The notes beneath the pieces were generated by a model. That model searched no databases. It had not been told where the DNA came from and saw only the letters and a list, made by a program, of their open reading frames with translations. 64,000 nucleotides of DNA, taken from the NCBI GenBank assembly GCA_902557735.1, contig CACEBC010000007.1, positions 1-64,000 of the forward strand. The letters are read 5' to 3'. Origin of the DNA: Porticoccaceae bacterium (GTDB lineage Bacteria > Pseudomonadota > Gammaproteobacteria > Pseudomonadales > Porticoccaceae). The translations under genes were made by a program, and so were the position numbers. How positions within the stretch are numbered: the stretch's first letter is position 1; the number at the start of each line of letters is the position of its first letter. Of the stretch, positions 1-8,018 are shown in pieces.

Positions 1-2837
1 GGGCAGGAAATGGTCGCTTGTCGATGCAAGGACTTGATCCGTCGGTGGATATTTCTGCAAATATATATAATTCAGAGAATAAAGTAGATATAGAGTTTAT
101 TAATCCAGAATTCTATCTCGCCGATGGCACCGCTTGGACTGGTTCAACGGTGGTTTCCGGGGACCCTTGGGCATCCAATGGCGTTGAAATTAAAACCAAT
201 GATGGCCAAGCGCTTTTTCTGTATAACAACGGAACAAACTCCGCATCTAATGGATCAAATACCGCTGGATTTTCGACCATAAGTCTTAATATCGATACAA
301 AGACTTATCAGTCTTCCTTCAAGCCCTTTTTCAGTGCTCATCCGGTCGGTAACGAGTTTCAAATTAATACTAACAAGTCAAACGACCAACAATATCCGGT
401 CATAGCCTCTTTGAGGGACGGCGGATTTGTGGTTGTTTGGAATTCCAACAATCAAGATGGTTCGGATTACGGCGTTTTTGGTCAGCGCTTCAATTCTTCG
501 GGTACAGCAATTGGCGGGGAATTTCAAGTTAACACCCATACCGCATTTCATCAGACGGACTCCAGAGTCACAGGCACTGGAGACGGAGGCTTTTTGGTGA
601 CATGGACCTCTACAGATCCCGCACAAGATGGGTCTGGATATGGCGTCTTTGCCCAACGTTTTAATTCATCAGGAACTAAAGTCGGAGCCGAGTTTCAAGT
701 CAACACGACCACATCTTCGCACCAGTTGCATTCCAACCCAACCTCTCTAACAGGTGGAGGGTTTGTTATTACCTGGGCATCAAATGAGCAAGACGGCAGT
801 GGCAAGGGTGTTTTTGGTCAGCTTTATAACGCCTCCGGAATTGCAGTGGGGGGCGAGTTTCAAATTAATACCCATACAAATGCCGACCAAATGTTACCTC
901 GAGTCACATCTTTATCGGATGGCGGGTTTGTGGCTGCATGGTCATCGGATCAACAGGATGGATCCGGTTTTGGAGTTTTTGGACAACGCTATGACGCAAC
1001 AGGGAGCGCCATTGGGTCGGAGTTCAAGATAAACACTTCCACTAACAGTAATCAATACGTCGACTCTGCTACAGTTTTGTCAAATGGCGATATTATAGTT
1101 TCTTGGAGTAATGAAAATCTGGATGGGTCTGGATATGGCGTCTATGGCCAGAGGTTTGATTCGTCCGGTTCCGCCATAGGAAATGAATTTCGAATCAATA
1201 CTTACATAGAAAACAATCAAGGCGGTGTATCGGTCAGTGGACTCAGTGACGGAGGTTTCGTTGCAGCATGGTCATCGCAAGGTCAGGATGCTTCTGGTTA
1301 TGGTATTTATGGTAGGCGCTTTGACGCCCAAGGCAATCAGGTTGGAAACGAATTCAGGATCAACACGCTTACGGCGGATGATCAGCTCAATCCTGCCGTT
1401 ACTTCTCTAGCTGACGGGGGATTTGCCGTAACCTGGCAATCAATCACACAGGATGGTGAAGGATGGGAGATTCGCGGACAACGTTTTTCGGGCTCCGTCG
1501 ATGCTCCCGAAAACACCAGCGGAGATATCACCTCAATCAGCTATGGCGGTTCAGAATGGGCCGGCAAAGAAATGCTAGTTAACTTCAGCGGCAAAACCCC
1601 TGCCGGTGCTGCAAGCGATCTCACACTGCGGGATGGCGATCCCGCCAGCGCCAATGCGGATTTCAATGACCGGGTGGTGCGCCTTATCATTGATGACCAA
1701 TCATCAAGCGCATACAAGTATAATAATCAGCTATTTTCGGTGAATAAAGTCATAAATTCGAGCGGAAACAACGGCACGATCTCTTTGTCCCCGATTGATA
1801 ACTCAGTAAGTATAGAAAATTTCTCAACAGAATTTTCTGCCGGACAAGCGCGTTGGCAATTCGTCGTGCCCGATCTATATTCCTCAGACGGCAATCCTTA
1901 CACAGGAGATTTCTTTGTTGGAAATGATGGTTTTTCTAACATCGCATCTGGCAACGAGAGTTCGACAAACTTAAATATAGAGGGAACACCAAGTGCAGAT
2001 GAACTCTACCTCTATCAAAACGCCACCAATAATGCTCTTGAAAAGAGAGGGAATAAAATCTCCCAGCTAAGCAATTCCACCCAAAATGGTGTGGCCCGAT
2101 TTCAAATTGACACCCATCAAGATGCGCCTGCAAGCAGGCCTTCTTTCATCCGATTTGTTAGCGACGATGGTTCGCTTGGTCTTGACGAAGCCATATTTAA
2201 AGTCGAGTGGTATGGTACATATAATGAGGGTTCGGGCGCTTCGATTTCCGTAACAGCGGTAGATCACACAATCGACACATCTGCTCTAGTGGGAATCAAT
2301 GCCAATGACGTTCGATTTGAAGTCATTTCTCCAGAGCTTTACACATCTGACGGCAACGCTTATTCTGGGGATACAAACGTGTACTATAACAACCATCTAC
2401 CTTGGCCTCATGCTGTCATAGCAACGGGACAGTCGCCCGACGCTCCTCATCAAACCCTTTATATACATGATTACGGCTCAAACGTGAGAGATGTATCATC
2501 CACTGCTACCGAGAACATTGGCAAGGTGATCGGCTCTTTGGACAAGGCCCTTTCAAACGTTGATTCCAAACGTGCCAGCTATGGTGCCACCCTAAATCGC
2601 TTGCAATTCGCCCTTGATAACCTCGCCAATATCGCTCTAAATACGGAAGATGCTCGTAGTAGAATTACAGACACGAACTATGCTTCGGAGACCACTGCAT
2701 TGGCAACGGAGAGCATAGTATCTCGCGCAGCAAACGCAATGGTCGCTCAAGCTAACCAGCAGCCCAGAGCGGTCCATCATTTGCTTGGGAGAGAACTGTC
2801 AAAATCGCTCCGCTCCGAACACAATCTTTATTCTTGA
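1..2837 (+). CDS. Giant flagellin-like protein with seven tandem repeats (5' end outside window)
   Basis: The reading frame is open to the left edge of the window, so the N-terminus is missing; about 944 residues are visible. The last ~105 residues are a flagellin C-terminal helix domain: LDKALSNVDSKRASYGA, then ARSRITDTNYASETTAL and AMVAQANQQPRAV match the conserved D1/D0 segment that packs in the filament. The middle carries seven tandem ~55-residue units (345-1512) with the core EFQVNT...DGGFVVTW...QDGSGYGVFGQRF. A second motif of the form SDGNxYTGD occurs three times. Flagellin centres vary greatly, so I infer a surface-exposed repeat insert in a flagellar filament protein, or an adhesin-like protein that uses a flagellin tail. 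About 15 residues follow the usual LLG/LLR end of flagellins, which is odd. The termination codon is TGA. Confidence 0.75.
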   Translation, partial: AGNGRLSMQGLDPSVDISANIYNSENKVDIEFINPEFYLADGTAWTGSTVVSGDPWASNGVEIKTNDGQALFLYNNGTNSASNGSNTAGFSTISLNIDTKTYQSSFKPFFSAHPVGNEFQINTNKSNDQQYPVIASLRDGGFVVVWNSNNQDGSDYGVFGQRFNSSGTAIGGEFQVNTHTAFHQTDSRVTGTGDGGFLVTWTSTDPAQDGSGYGVFAQRFNSSGTKVGAEFQVNTTTSSHQLHSNPTSLTGGGFVITWASNEQDGSGKGVFGQLYNASGIAVGGEFQINTHTNADQMLPRVTSLSDGGFVAAWSSDQQDGSGFGVFGQRYDATGSAIGSEFKINTSTNSNQYVDSATVLSNGDIIVSWSNENLDGSGYGVYGQRFDSSGSAIGNEFRINTYIENNQGGVSVSGLSDGGFVAAWSSQGQDASGYGIYGRRFDAQGNQVGNEFRINTLTADDQLNPAVTSLADGGFAVTWQSITQDGEGWEIRGQRFSGSVDAPENTSGDITSISYGGSEWAGKEMLVNFSGKTPAGAASDLTLRDGDPASANADFNDRVVRLIIDDQSSSAYKYNNQLFSVNKVINSSGNNGTISLSPIDNSVSIENFSTEFSAGQARWQFVVPDLYSSDGNPYTGDFFVGNDGFSNIASGNESSTNLNIEGTPSADELYLYQNATNNALEKRGNKISQLSNSTQNGVARFQIDTHQDAPASRPSFIRFVSDDGSLGLDEAIFKVEWYGTYNEGSGASISVTAVDHTIDTSALVGINANDVRFEVISPELYTSDGNAYSGDTNVYYNNHLPWPHAVIATGQSPDAPHQTLYIHDYGSNVRDVSSTATENIGKVIGSLDKALSNVDSKRASYGATLNRLQFALDNLANIALNTEDARSRITDTNYASETTALATESIVSRAANAMVAQANQQPRAVHHLLGRELSKSLRSEHNLYS
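345..1512 (+). repeat. Seven in-frame ~55-residue (about 165 bp) tandem protein repeats
   Basis: Seven successive units begin with VGNEFQINT, IGGEFQVNT, VGAEFQVNT, VGGEFQINT, IGSEFKINT, IGNEFRINT and VGNEFRINT. Each continues through DGGFxxxW, QDGSGxGVFGQRF and a short turn (SSGTA-like). The units are divergent at DNA level, so this is an old protein repeat rather than a recent tandem duplication. Seven beta-rich units would suit a seven-bladed propeller, which is inference only. Confidence 0.9.
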
Positions 2838-2926
2838 AAAAGCATTAAGACCATGGCACTCAAATGGGCGCGTAAACACTTTTCAATGAAAATTCCAAAG
2901 CTAAAACCAATCGGAAATACTGTATA

Positions 2927-2943
2927 CTTGGCCGCTGGCCAAG
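2927..2943. promoter_or_regulatory. Perfect inverted repeat upstream of the lipoprotein gene
   Basis: CTTGGCC-GCT-GGCCAAG is a perfect 7-bp inverted repeat with a 3-base centre. It overlaps the end of a -10-like TATACT (2923-2928) and lies 19 bases before the lipoprotein start. It could be an operator or a 5' leader hairpin. I found no convincing -35 element. Confidence 0.35.
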
Positions 2944-2962
2944 ATGCAATAGTGGAGAATAA

Positions 2963-3673
2963 ATGAGATCGTTATTTATCGTTTTGCTCCAACTGCCATC
3001 GCTACTGATACTTGCTGCTTGCGCATCAAACAGTGGCATGGTCGATCCTTCAAGTGTGATGACCGATACGGCCGAAAAATCGGTAGCTCATCAACCGTCT
3101 GCCCTCCCGATGCCGCTGCGGCTTGCATTTATGTCCGGCCATGTTAACGCAGGCATAACTTTGTACCACGCCGGCGAACCAGAGATGGCCTCATCACACC
3201 TTTTACATCCAGTCTACGAAACCGACGCTGATGAGCGAACTGAACTGGAGGAAATAGGCTTCAGTGCCGCCATTTTTGAAAGTGTGGCATTCGCTCTCGA
3301 AGCTCGCGAACCAAATGCACTAGTATTGCCATTGTTAGAAAGGGCCAGAGAGCATATGGAAATGTTGAAGACAAAAGTTGGTGGGGATCCAAACACTATT
3401 ATCAGTTTTCTCCTAGAAACTACGATTGAGGAATACTCAATTGGCGTCCAAAACGGCGAACTGACCGATCTTGGCGAGTACCAAGATGCCTTCGGATTCG
3501 CACTTACTGCAGCAGAATATGCGTCCCGCTTACCGAAAGCGTTGCAAAATCAACTGGTTGAAGAAGTTTCAAGCCTGCAAAAGATTTGGCTAAGAGGTCC
3601 CCTTCCTGTCGAGAACCCCGCTCCAGCAGAAGAGCTATCAATGGCCGTTAGCGCAATCCTGTCACAAATGTAA
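2963..3673 (+). CDS. Conserved-type outer-membrane lipoprotein of unknown function
   Basis: This is a 236-residue protein with a lipoprotein signal peptide: hydrophobic residues 4-19 end in the lipobox LAAC, giving lipidated Cys20. Residue 21 is Ala rather than Asp, so outer-membrane sorting is expected. The mature part is acidic and mostly helical by composition, with AFMSGHVNAGITLYHAGEP near residue 55 and no motif I can tie to a reaction. The pattern of a helical His- and Glu-containing lipoprotein gives no function. The ATG start is supported by GGAG at 2954-2957. It stands alone between the flagellin-like gene and the convergent haem cluster, and its 3' end is separated from DUF6607 by only 38 bases. 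Confidence 0.7.
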   Translation: MRSLFIVLLQLPSLLILAACASNSGMVDPSSVMTDTAEKSVAHQPSALPMPLRLAFMSGHVNAGITLYHAGEPEMASSHLLHPVYETDADERTELEEIGFSAAIFESVAFALEAREPNALVLPLLERAREHMEMLKTKVGGDPNTIISFLLETTIEEYSIGVQNGELTDLGEYQDAFGFALTAAEYASRLPKALQNQLVEEVSSLQKIWLRGPLPVENPAPAEELSMAVSAILSQM

Positions 3674-3711
3674 GGTGCTTTGTTTGAACTGTGTGCGTAA
3701 TAACAATCCTG

Positions 3712-4917
3712 TTATTGATCAACGCTGATGAAATCATCCAGAGTACTCGCAACAAACTTGCTGTCGACCTCTCGTAGAGGTTCATTACCGGCAGCTATGC
3801 TATCAGCTTCCATCATCAAACGCATTAGAAGACTTTGGCCATTAATTTTTTTTACCGAATAGGAGGATTCAGCGGCAAGAAGATCTTGCCAGCGATGTTT
3901 CACTGATTCCCAAAAAACTTGGGTCTTATCCCAATACTCTGTGGCAGGCGAGAAATCAAACCCTTCTATCCGCTCATACCTATTTAAACCTATCTCTCTG
4001 GCGAGCACACTATGCTCGGCTATCCCCCCGAACTGACCCTGTTCAGATGACGAGGATAACTTGACCTTTAGGTTATCTTCCTCTTGGACCCAACCTGTCG
4101 GCGTTATCGAATGCCTATTTGTTCCAATCAGCAAATCATAATCATCCCTTACGCTGAACTCCCTTCGAGGAAGAGGCCGCCATGTTTCGCCACTCTCCCA
4201 AGTTGACAGACCGTTGGTGTGAACCCACCGGCCCAAAGACTCATATCTTGGGGAATCATCGACTTGAAAGACTGATTGCGACCAAGTTCCTTTTGCCTTA
4301 TCTGTGTCAATAGCCACATGCCTCCACTGATTATTACCAAGGTAGATGTTTAGCGATTCATCCTCATATTGCCAATCCTGGCGCCAATGTTTTATTGTGA
4401 TCGGTTCGCTATACTCACCATCCTCAAGTTGCATTCGCATGACTAATATATGTTGGAGGCTGATAAACGTTTTCGTATCTTTAAGGACGAAAATATACTC
4501 TGTTCCCCAGGACTGGTAGGGTATTGCGTTATCGATTGCAGGATCAAAAACAATCGTCTCAAGGAATTCAAAAGAGGCGCGATACTCCCCTGCCATCGCC
4601 AAAATAGCTGTCCTATCACGCTCAAAATCGCTTTTTTTAAGGTCACTCAGCGACCGTCATGCAGAGCTGGGCTTGAGATCGAGTGTGACGGGAGTACCCT
4701 TGGTAAGCCCTCCCCGTGGCAACTGATCAGGTCGGTCGGTTAGATTCCAAGAAAATGTATATCTATCTCTTTTATCAACATCAGCGCTAGCAATATTGTC
4801 GTCAACATCACCCTTTTGGGCTGCTGATGCGGAATTAAGGACAAGCGCCAACAGAATAGTTAACAACAGATGGGGTGGGCAGAAGGCCCCCGTGTTGAAG
4901 CTGGCCTGCTTGATCAT
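3712..4917 (-). pseudogene. DUF6607-family exported protein, interrupted by one in-frame TGA
   Basis: The frame runs from ATG at 4917 to TAA at 3712 (402 codons) and is broken once, by TGA at 4657-4659 (codon 87). Both sides are the same family. Upstream there is a signal peptide (residues 1-31, ending SASA) and RGGLTKGTPVTLD. Downstream are FERDRTAILAMAGEYR, IKHWRQDWQYED, VFQVDDSPRYES, RWVHTNG, PLPRREF and TPTGWVQEEDN, which I recognise from DUF6607. The family usually has Trp at the TGA site (..AWR..), so TGG to TGA explains it. If translated, the product is either an 86-residue stub or a restart at TTG 4602 without a signal peptide. The start overlaps the monooxygenase stop by four bases (ATGA), so it is the last gene of that unit. 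I recall the family as occurring beside haem and iron uptake genes, and its biochemical role is unknown to me. Confidence 0.8.
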
Positions 4918-5216
4918 AAGACAACCTCAAAGCCCTCAAACACCGGGTGCCCGAGGTACATATCCTTTGACTGCCCCGCGTCTTTATGTGACTCGCGAAA
5001 GGCTTCAGATGTAGTCCAGCTTTTAAAATCATTGAAGGATTGCCAAGTGCTATGAGAGGCGAACGTCGTGAAAGTATCTGTTTTCTCTCCTTTTAAAAGA
5101 TGAAATCCGATAAATCCCGGTACGGATCCGAGATTCGTTTCTCTGTTTCTCCAAATGGCCTCAAAATCAAGCTCCCGACCGGGGGTAATTTTGAACCGAT
5201 TCATTGCTATATACAT
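4914..5216 (-). CDS. Antibiotic-biosynthesis-monooxygenase-fold protein, probable haem-degrading enzyme
   Basis: This is a 100-residue ferredoxin-like (ABM/IsdG-type) protein: MYIAMNRFKITPGRE, then FEAIWRNRE, PGFIGFHLLKGE, FASHSTWQSFNDFKSW and a C-terminal SxAFRESHKDAG. The His in the last motif sits where IsdG/HmoA-type haem oxygenases bind haem iron. I chose ATG 5216 because it follows an AGAGAGAC ribosome site by the usual distance; a longer frame to 5270 adds a non-conserved tail. The gene lies under a Fur box at 5312-5326 and is translationally coupled (ATGA) to the DUF6607 gene. From context and fold I infer opening of the haem ring to release iron. A less specific quinol monooxygenase role cannot be excluded from sequence. 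Confidence 0.75.
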   Translation of the reverse strand: MYIAMNRFKITPGRELDFEAIWRNRETNLGSVPGFIGFHLLKGEKTDTFTTFASHSTWQSFNDFKSWTTSEAFRESHKDAGQSKDMYLGHPVFEGFEVVL

Positions 5217-5311
5217 AATTGTCTCTCTGCTATTTAAAAGGAGTGAACGAATACTATAGGTCCTGTACACGTCGCAATTAATTACGCACCGAAAACGCCC
5301 TTAGATGCAAA

Positions 5312-5326
5312 CGATAATGATTATCG
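5312..5326. promoter_or_regulatory. Fur box upstream of the monooxygenase-DUF6607 unit
   Basis: CGATAATGATTATCG is a perfect 15-bp palindrome and contains the core hexamers of the classical 19-bp Fur consensus (GATAAT, ATGATT, ATTATC). It lies about 95 bases upstream of the monooxygenase start and downstream of hugZ, so it should repress the 4914-5216 transcript under iron-replete conditions, independently of the hmuTUV promoter. Confidence 0.8.
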
Positions 5327-5510
5327 GTTACAAAATCAAGGTCGAATCGTTCTAGTTGTCTTTATTTTGGGAGTTAAAAGAGCTCGGCGCGAATAGTCCA
5401 ATTTAGCAGGCGCGGGTACAATGCAAATGTCGCCGCGTGCAAGTCCTAAAAAGGGTGCGGCACCAAGCGCTCGCCAGTTAAAGAGGTCTTTCGTTAAAGA
5501 TCTTAAAGCA

Positions 5511-6245
5511 TCAATCAAGTTCAAATGATCGAAAGGTTTTAGCTTGATGAACAAGTGCTTTTCGAACATCCTTTGCCGTGTAACAAGGATAACCAAAACC
5601 AATGAAATACCTCACCCCAGAAGATAGGGAGTAGTAGCCGTCCGAACATAAGGCCAACATCTCTGCACAAGTATCAATAACACCATGAATTGCATGCAGC
5701 GCTCAGCAGATAACGTTTCTGTGATCCTCGTTCATGTGATTGATCATGGCCAACTCATCTTTTGTCCATTGCGGCGCTGCAGCTCGCCAGTCATTGTCAT
5801 CCAGCCATGCTATTTGACCAAAGCCCCCAATCCATCTGACCTTGATAGACTTAAACAAATAAAAGTTAAAACCATGAACAAGTGAGTAAGAGGTGCTATT
5901 CGGAAACAATTTAAAAAACCGCGAGCCGAAACTCTCAATCTCTTCATTTGCTATTTTTGTGATATCACCGATAAGGCTCAGCCGTGCTCTGTCTTGTTTA
6001 TCTTGCTTGAGACTCGCGTCACAAATTGTAATGCATGCGCGCGGGTCATTGATGAAATTTGCAGTATGTTGAGCGATGTCACTAGCGTAGAGAATCACAT
6101 CCCTATTTGTATTGGACGCAAATGTCACGAAGCTACCAAAAGGATAATTTTGAGTGCTTTTTGATAGCGTTGATACAACGGCCTCGTCGCTTGATCGAAA
6201 GAGTTCAACAGGCGTCAATTCTGGTGAGATTTTCATCTCTGCCAT
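5511..6245 (-). pseudogene. hugZ: HugZ/HutZ-type haem oxygenase, interrupted by one in-frame TGA
   Basis: The first ~180 codons encode a PNPOx-like split-barrel haem utilisation protein: SSDEAVVSTLS, YPFGSFVTF, ARLSLIGDI, VRWIGGFGQIAWLD, then INHMNEDHRNVIC. TGA at 5703-5705 stops it there. The same frame continues for 63 residues to TGA at 5511, encoding DGYYSLSSGVRYF and PCYTAKDVRKALVHQAKTF, which correspond to the normal HutZ/HugZ C-terminus (EGY...F/PCHTAAEVR...). Total length, about 244 codons, equals the family norm. CGA to TGA or TGG to TGA would explain the break. The truncated product would keep the barrel but lose the C-terminal region. The start is probably ATG 6245 just after the hmuV stop (6248-6250); TTG 6251 is an alternative with a 4-base overlap. 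It is the last gene of the hmuTUV operon. Confidence 0.85.
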
Positions 6246-6247
6246 TT

Positions 6248-7018
6248 TCAATAATATCTAATTGTTAACGGGTCCTGTGTGATCATCACAGGCACTTTGT
6301 ATACATTGCTGATAATGTGCTCGGTGAAAACGGCGTGGGGCGGTCCTGCTTTCAAAATTTGACCCTCTTCTAACAACAGGACACTATCGGCAAATCGTGC
6401 CACCAAGTTTAAATCATGCAAAATAATAAGCACCCCCATATACTTAGCGTGCTCTTTAATGACATTTAACATATGCAACTCGCGCCCCATATCTAAGCCC
6501 GCTACTGGTTCGTCTAACAGCAGGTAACGATTATCTTTTAAATCATCAGGCGCCCATAATTGTAGAAGTGATCGAGCAAAGTGAATAAATTTTTGTTCCC
6601 CTCCAGAGAGGGTATTAAACTTTTGTTCCATCAGTTGCTCAATTTCGCACGCACACGCTAGGTTATCAACAGCTGACTCAAAATACTCGTTATAGTAGTT
6701 GTGATCTGCATGTAACCATCCCATCTGAAGAACTTCACGTGCGGTAAAATCAAAAATCATGGGTTGAGTTTGAGACATCACACTCCTTGGAATAGCGCGC
6801 TCTCTCACCGAAAGTTGGTTTAGATTTCTAGAATCATAGAATACGTTTCCTGAAGTGGGTTTCAAATCTCCGGCGAGAGTACGCAGCAAAGTCGACTTTC
6901 CAGCGCCATTCGGGCCAACGAGTGCCAGAATTTCACCGGGCACGATTTCCAATGAGGCATTTGCCAAAAGCAATTTACCGTCTATCTCAACATCAATTGA
7001 AACTGCCTCAATAGTCAC
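6248..7018 (-). CDS. hmuV: Haem ABC transporter ATP-binding protein HmuV
   Basis: This 256-residue cytoplasmic ATPase powers haem import through HmuU. It has Walker A GPNGAGKST (~residue 36), signature LSGGEQKFIHFARSLL (~137), Walker B YLLLDEPVAGLD (~165) and the switch histidine in ILHDLNLVARF. Length and the D-loop match the HmuV/FepC/BtuD class used with FecCD permeases. The start lies inside the hmuU 3' end (11-base overlap), and the stop abuts hugZ, so the four genes are one transcript. The assignment to haem rather than siderophore or B12 rests on the neighbouring haem receptor and haem oxygenase genes. Confidence 0.92.
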   Translation of the reverse strand: MTIEAVSIDVEIDGKLLLANASLEIVPGEILALVGPNGAGKSTLLRTLAGDLKPTSGNVFYDSRNLNQLSVRERAIPRSVMSQTQPMIFDFTAREVLQMGWLHADHNYYNEYFESAVDNLACACEIEQLMEQKFNTLSGGEQKFIHFARSLLQLWAPDDLKDNRYLLLDEPVAGLDMGRELHMLNVIKEHAKYMGVLIILHDLNLVARFADSVLLLEEGQILKAGPPHAVFTEHIISNVYKVPVMITQDPLTIRYY

Positions 7019-8018
7019 GTTTTTTCATCCTGAAAATCAGCCATAAGAAGAAGGGGGAACCTATAGCACTGGTAATCAGACCGATCGGCAACTCCGCTGG
7101 CTGCATAACCATCCTAGCTAACACATCCGCAGAAATCATTATGAAAGCACCTAATGCCGCTGAAGCGGGCAGAAGATAGTTATGGTTGACTCCACCGATC
7201 AAGCGAGCCAGATGTGGAACGACCAACCCAACAAATCCGATCATACCCGAAATAGCCACACTCGCCCCTACCGCCGCCGCGGAGGAAAATATAACTCTAT
7301 ACTTGACCTTCTTGACATCCACTCCTAAACGATAGGCCTCTATCTCACCCAGTTGCAATATATCCAGCGTTCTTCTGGCAGGGAGCATAAAAAAGAAAGA
7401 TAGAATCATCAGAAACATCGCGGGCATAAGCACCGACCAAGTCACTCCCCCAAAACTGCCCATGGTCCAAAAGGTCAAAGAACGAAGCTCTGAGTCTGTA
7501 CTGATGTAAGTCAAGATGCCAATGCCGACGCTGGCGATTGCGTTAACCGCAATACCTATCAACAGCAGGTAAGTTACGCCCTGATAACCAAAGCCCTTGG
7601 AAAATATAAAAAGGAGGAGAGTCACCATCGATGCTCCGATAATTCCAGCCATAGGCAATAGGAAAAGTTCCAAAGACGATGGGATAAAGAGATCAGAAGT
7701 CAGGACAATTACGACAGCGGCCCCGAGGGCAGCGCCCGCAGACACACCGATTAGACCAGGGTCTGCAAGAGGATTCCTGAACAGACCTTGCAAAGCTGCT
7801 CCCGATAGCCCGAGGCTTGCACCGACTAAGCCCGACAGGATGACTCTGGGGAGACGTATCTCGATCCAAACAGTTCTCTGTAGTTCAGTTAGTGATCCAG
7901 ATAACAAGTCTATAGCAGGGATTGAAAAACTCCCGACAGCACTAGCGGTCATGGCCCCCAGTATAACCGAGAGGAATAAAAATCTTATGATTACGACTTG
8001 ATCTTTTTGGCGAAACAT
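7008..8018 (-). CDS. hmuU: Haem ABC transporter permease HmuU (FecCD family)
   Basis: This is a 336-residue inner-membrane permease with about ten hydrophobic helices. FecCD hallmarks are clear: RLPRVILSGLVGASLGLSGA (~residue 52), GLFRNPLADPGLIGVSAGAA (~85), SGMIGFVGLVVPHLARLIGG (~258) and a C-terminal LPIGLITSAIGSPFFLWL. The GFVGLVVPH loop is the coupling region for the ATPase. It starts directly after the hmuT stop (TAAATG) and overlaps hmuV by 11 bases. It should act as a homodimer with HmuV and receive haem from HmuT. Confidence 0.93.
   Translation of the reverse strand: MFRQKDQVVIIRFLFLSVILGAMTASAVGSFSIPAIDLLSGSLTELQRTVWIEIRLPRVILSGLVGASLGLSGAALQGLFRNPLADPGLIGVSAGAALGAAVVIVLTSDLFIPSSLELFLLPMAGIIGASMVTLLLFIFSKGFGYQGVTYLLLIGIAVNAIASVGIGILTYISTDSELRSLTFWTMGSFGGVTWSVLMPAMFLMILSFFFMLPARRTLDILQLGEIEAYRLGVDVKKVKYRVIFSSAAAVGASVAISGMIGFVGLVVPHLARLIGGVNHNYLLPASAALGAFIMISADVLARMVMQPAELPIGLITSAIGSPFFLWLIFRMKKRDY

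Noticed and set aside
345-1512. CRISPR array or DNA-level tandem repeat in the flagellin-like gene
   Set aside because: The units are similar only as protein; DNA copies are divergent, continuous in frame and without spacers.
3699-3716. AATAACA-ATCC-TGTTATT hairpin between the lipoprotein and DUF6607 ends
   Set aside because: The stem is AT-rich, overlaps the DUF6607 stop codon and lacks a T-tract; evidence is too weak for a terminator call.
5336-5602. Open frame of 88 residues on minus between the Fur box and hugZ
   Set aside because: It overlaps the in-frame hugZ C-terminal region antiphase and has no recognisable motif; hugZ homology explains the DNA better.
4657-5705. TGA read as Trp (alternative genetic code) or as selenocysteine in the two haem genes
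   Set aside because: TGA is the normal terminator of many intact genes here (flagellin-like, uxuA, kdgK, amidohydrolase, MFS). A third gene is broken by TAA. I see no selenocysteine family or insertion element next to the sites.
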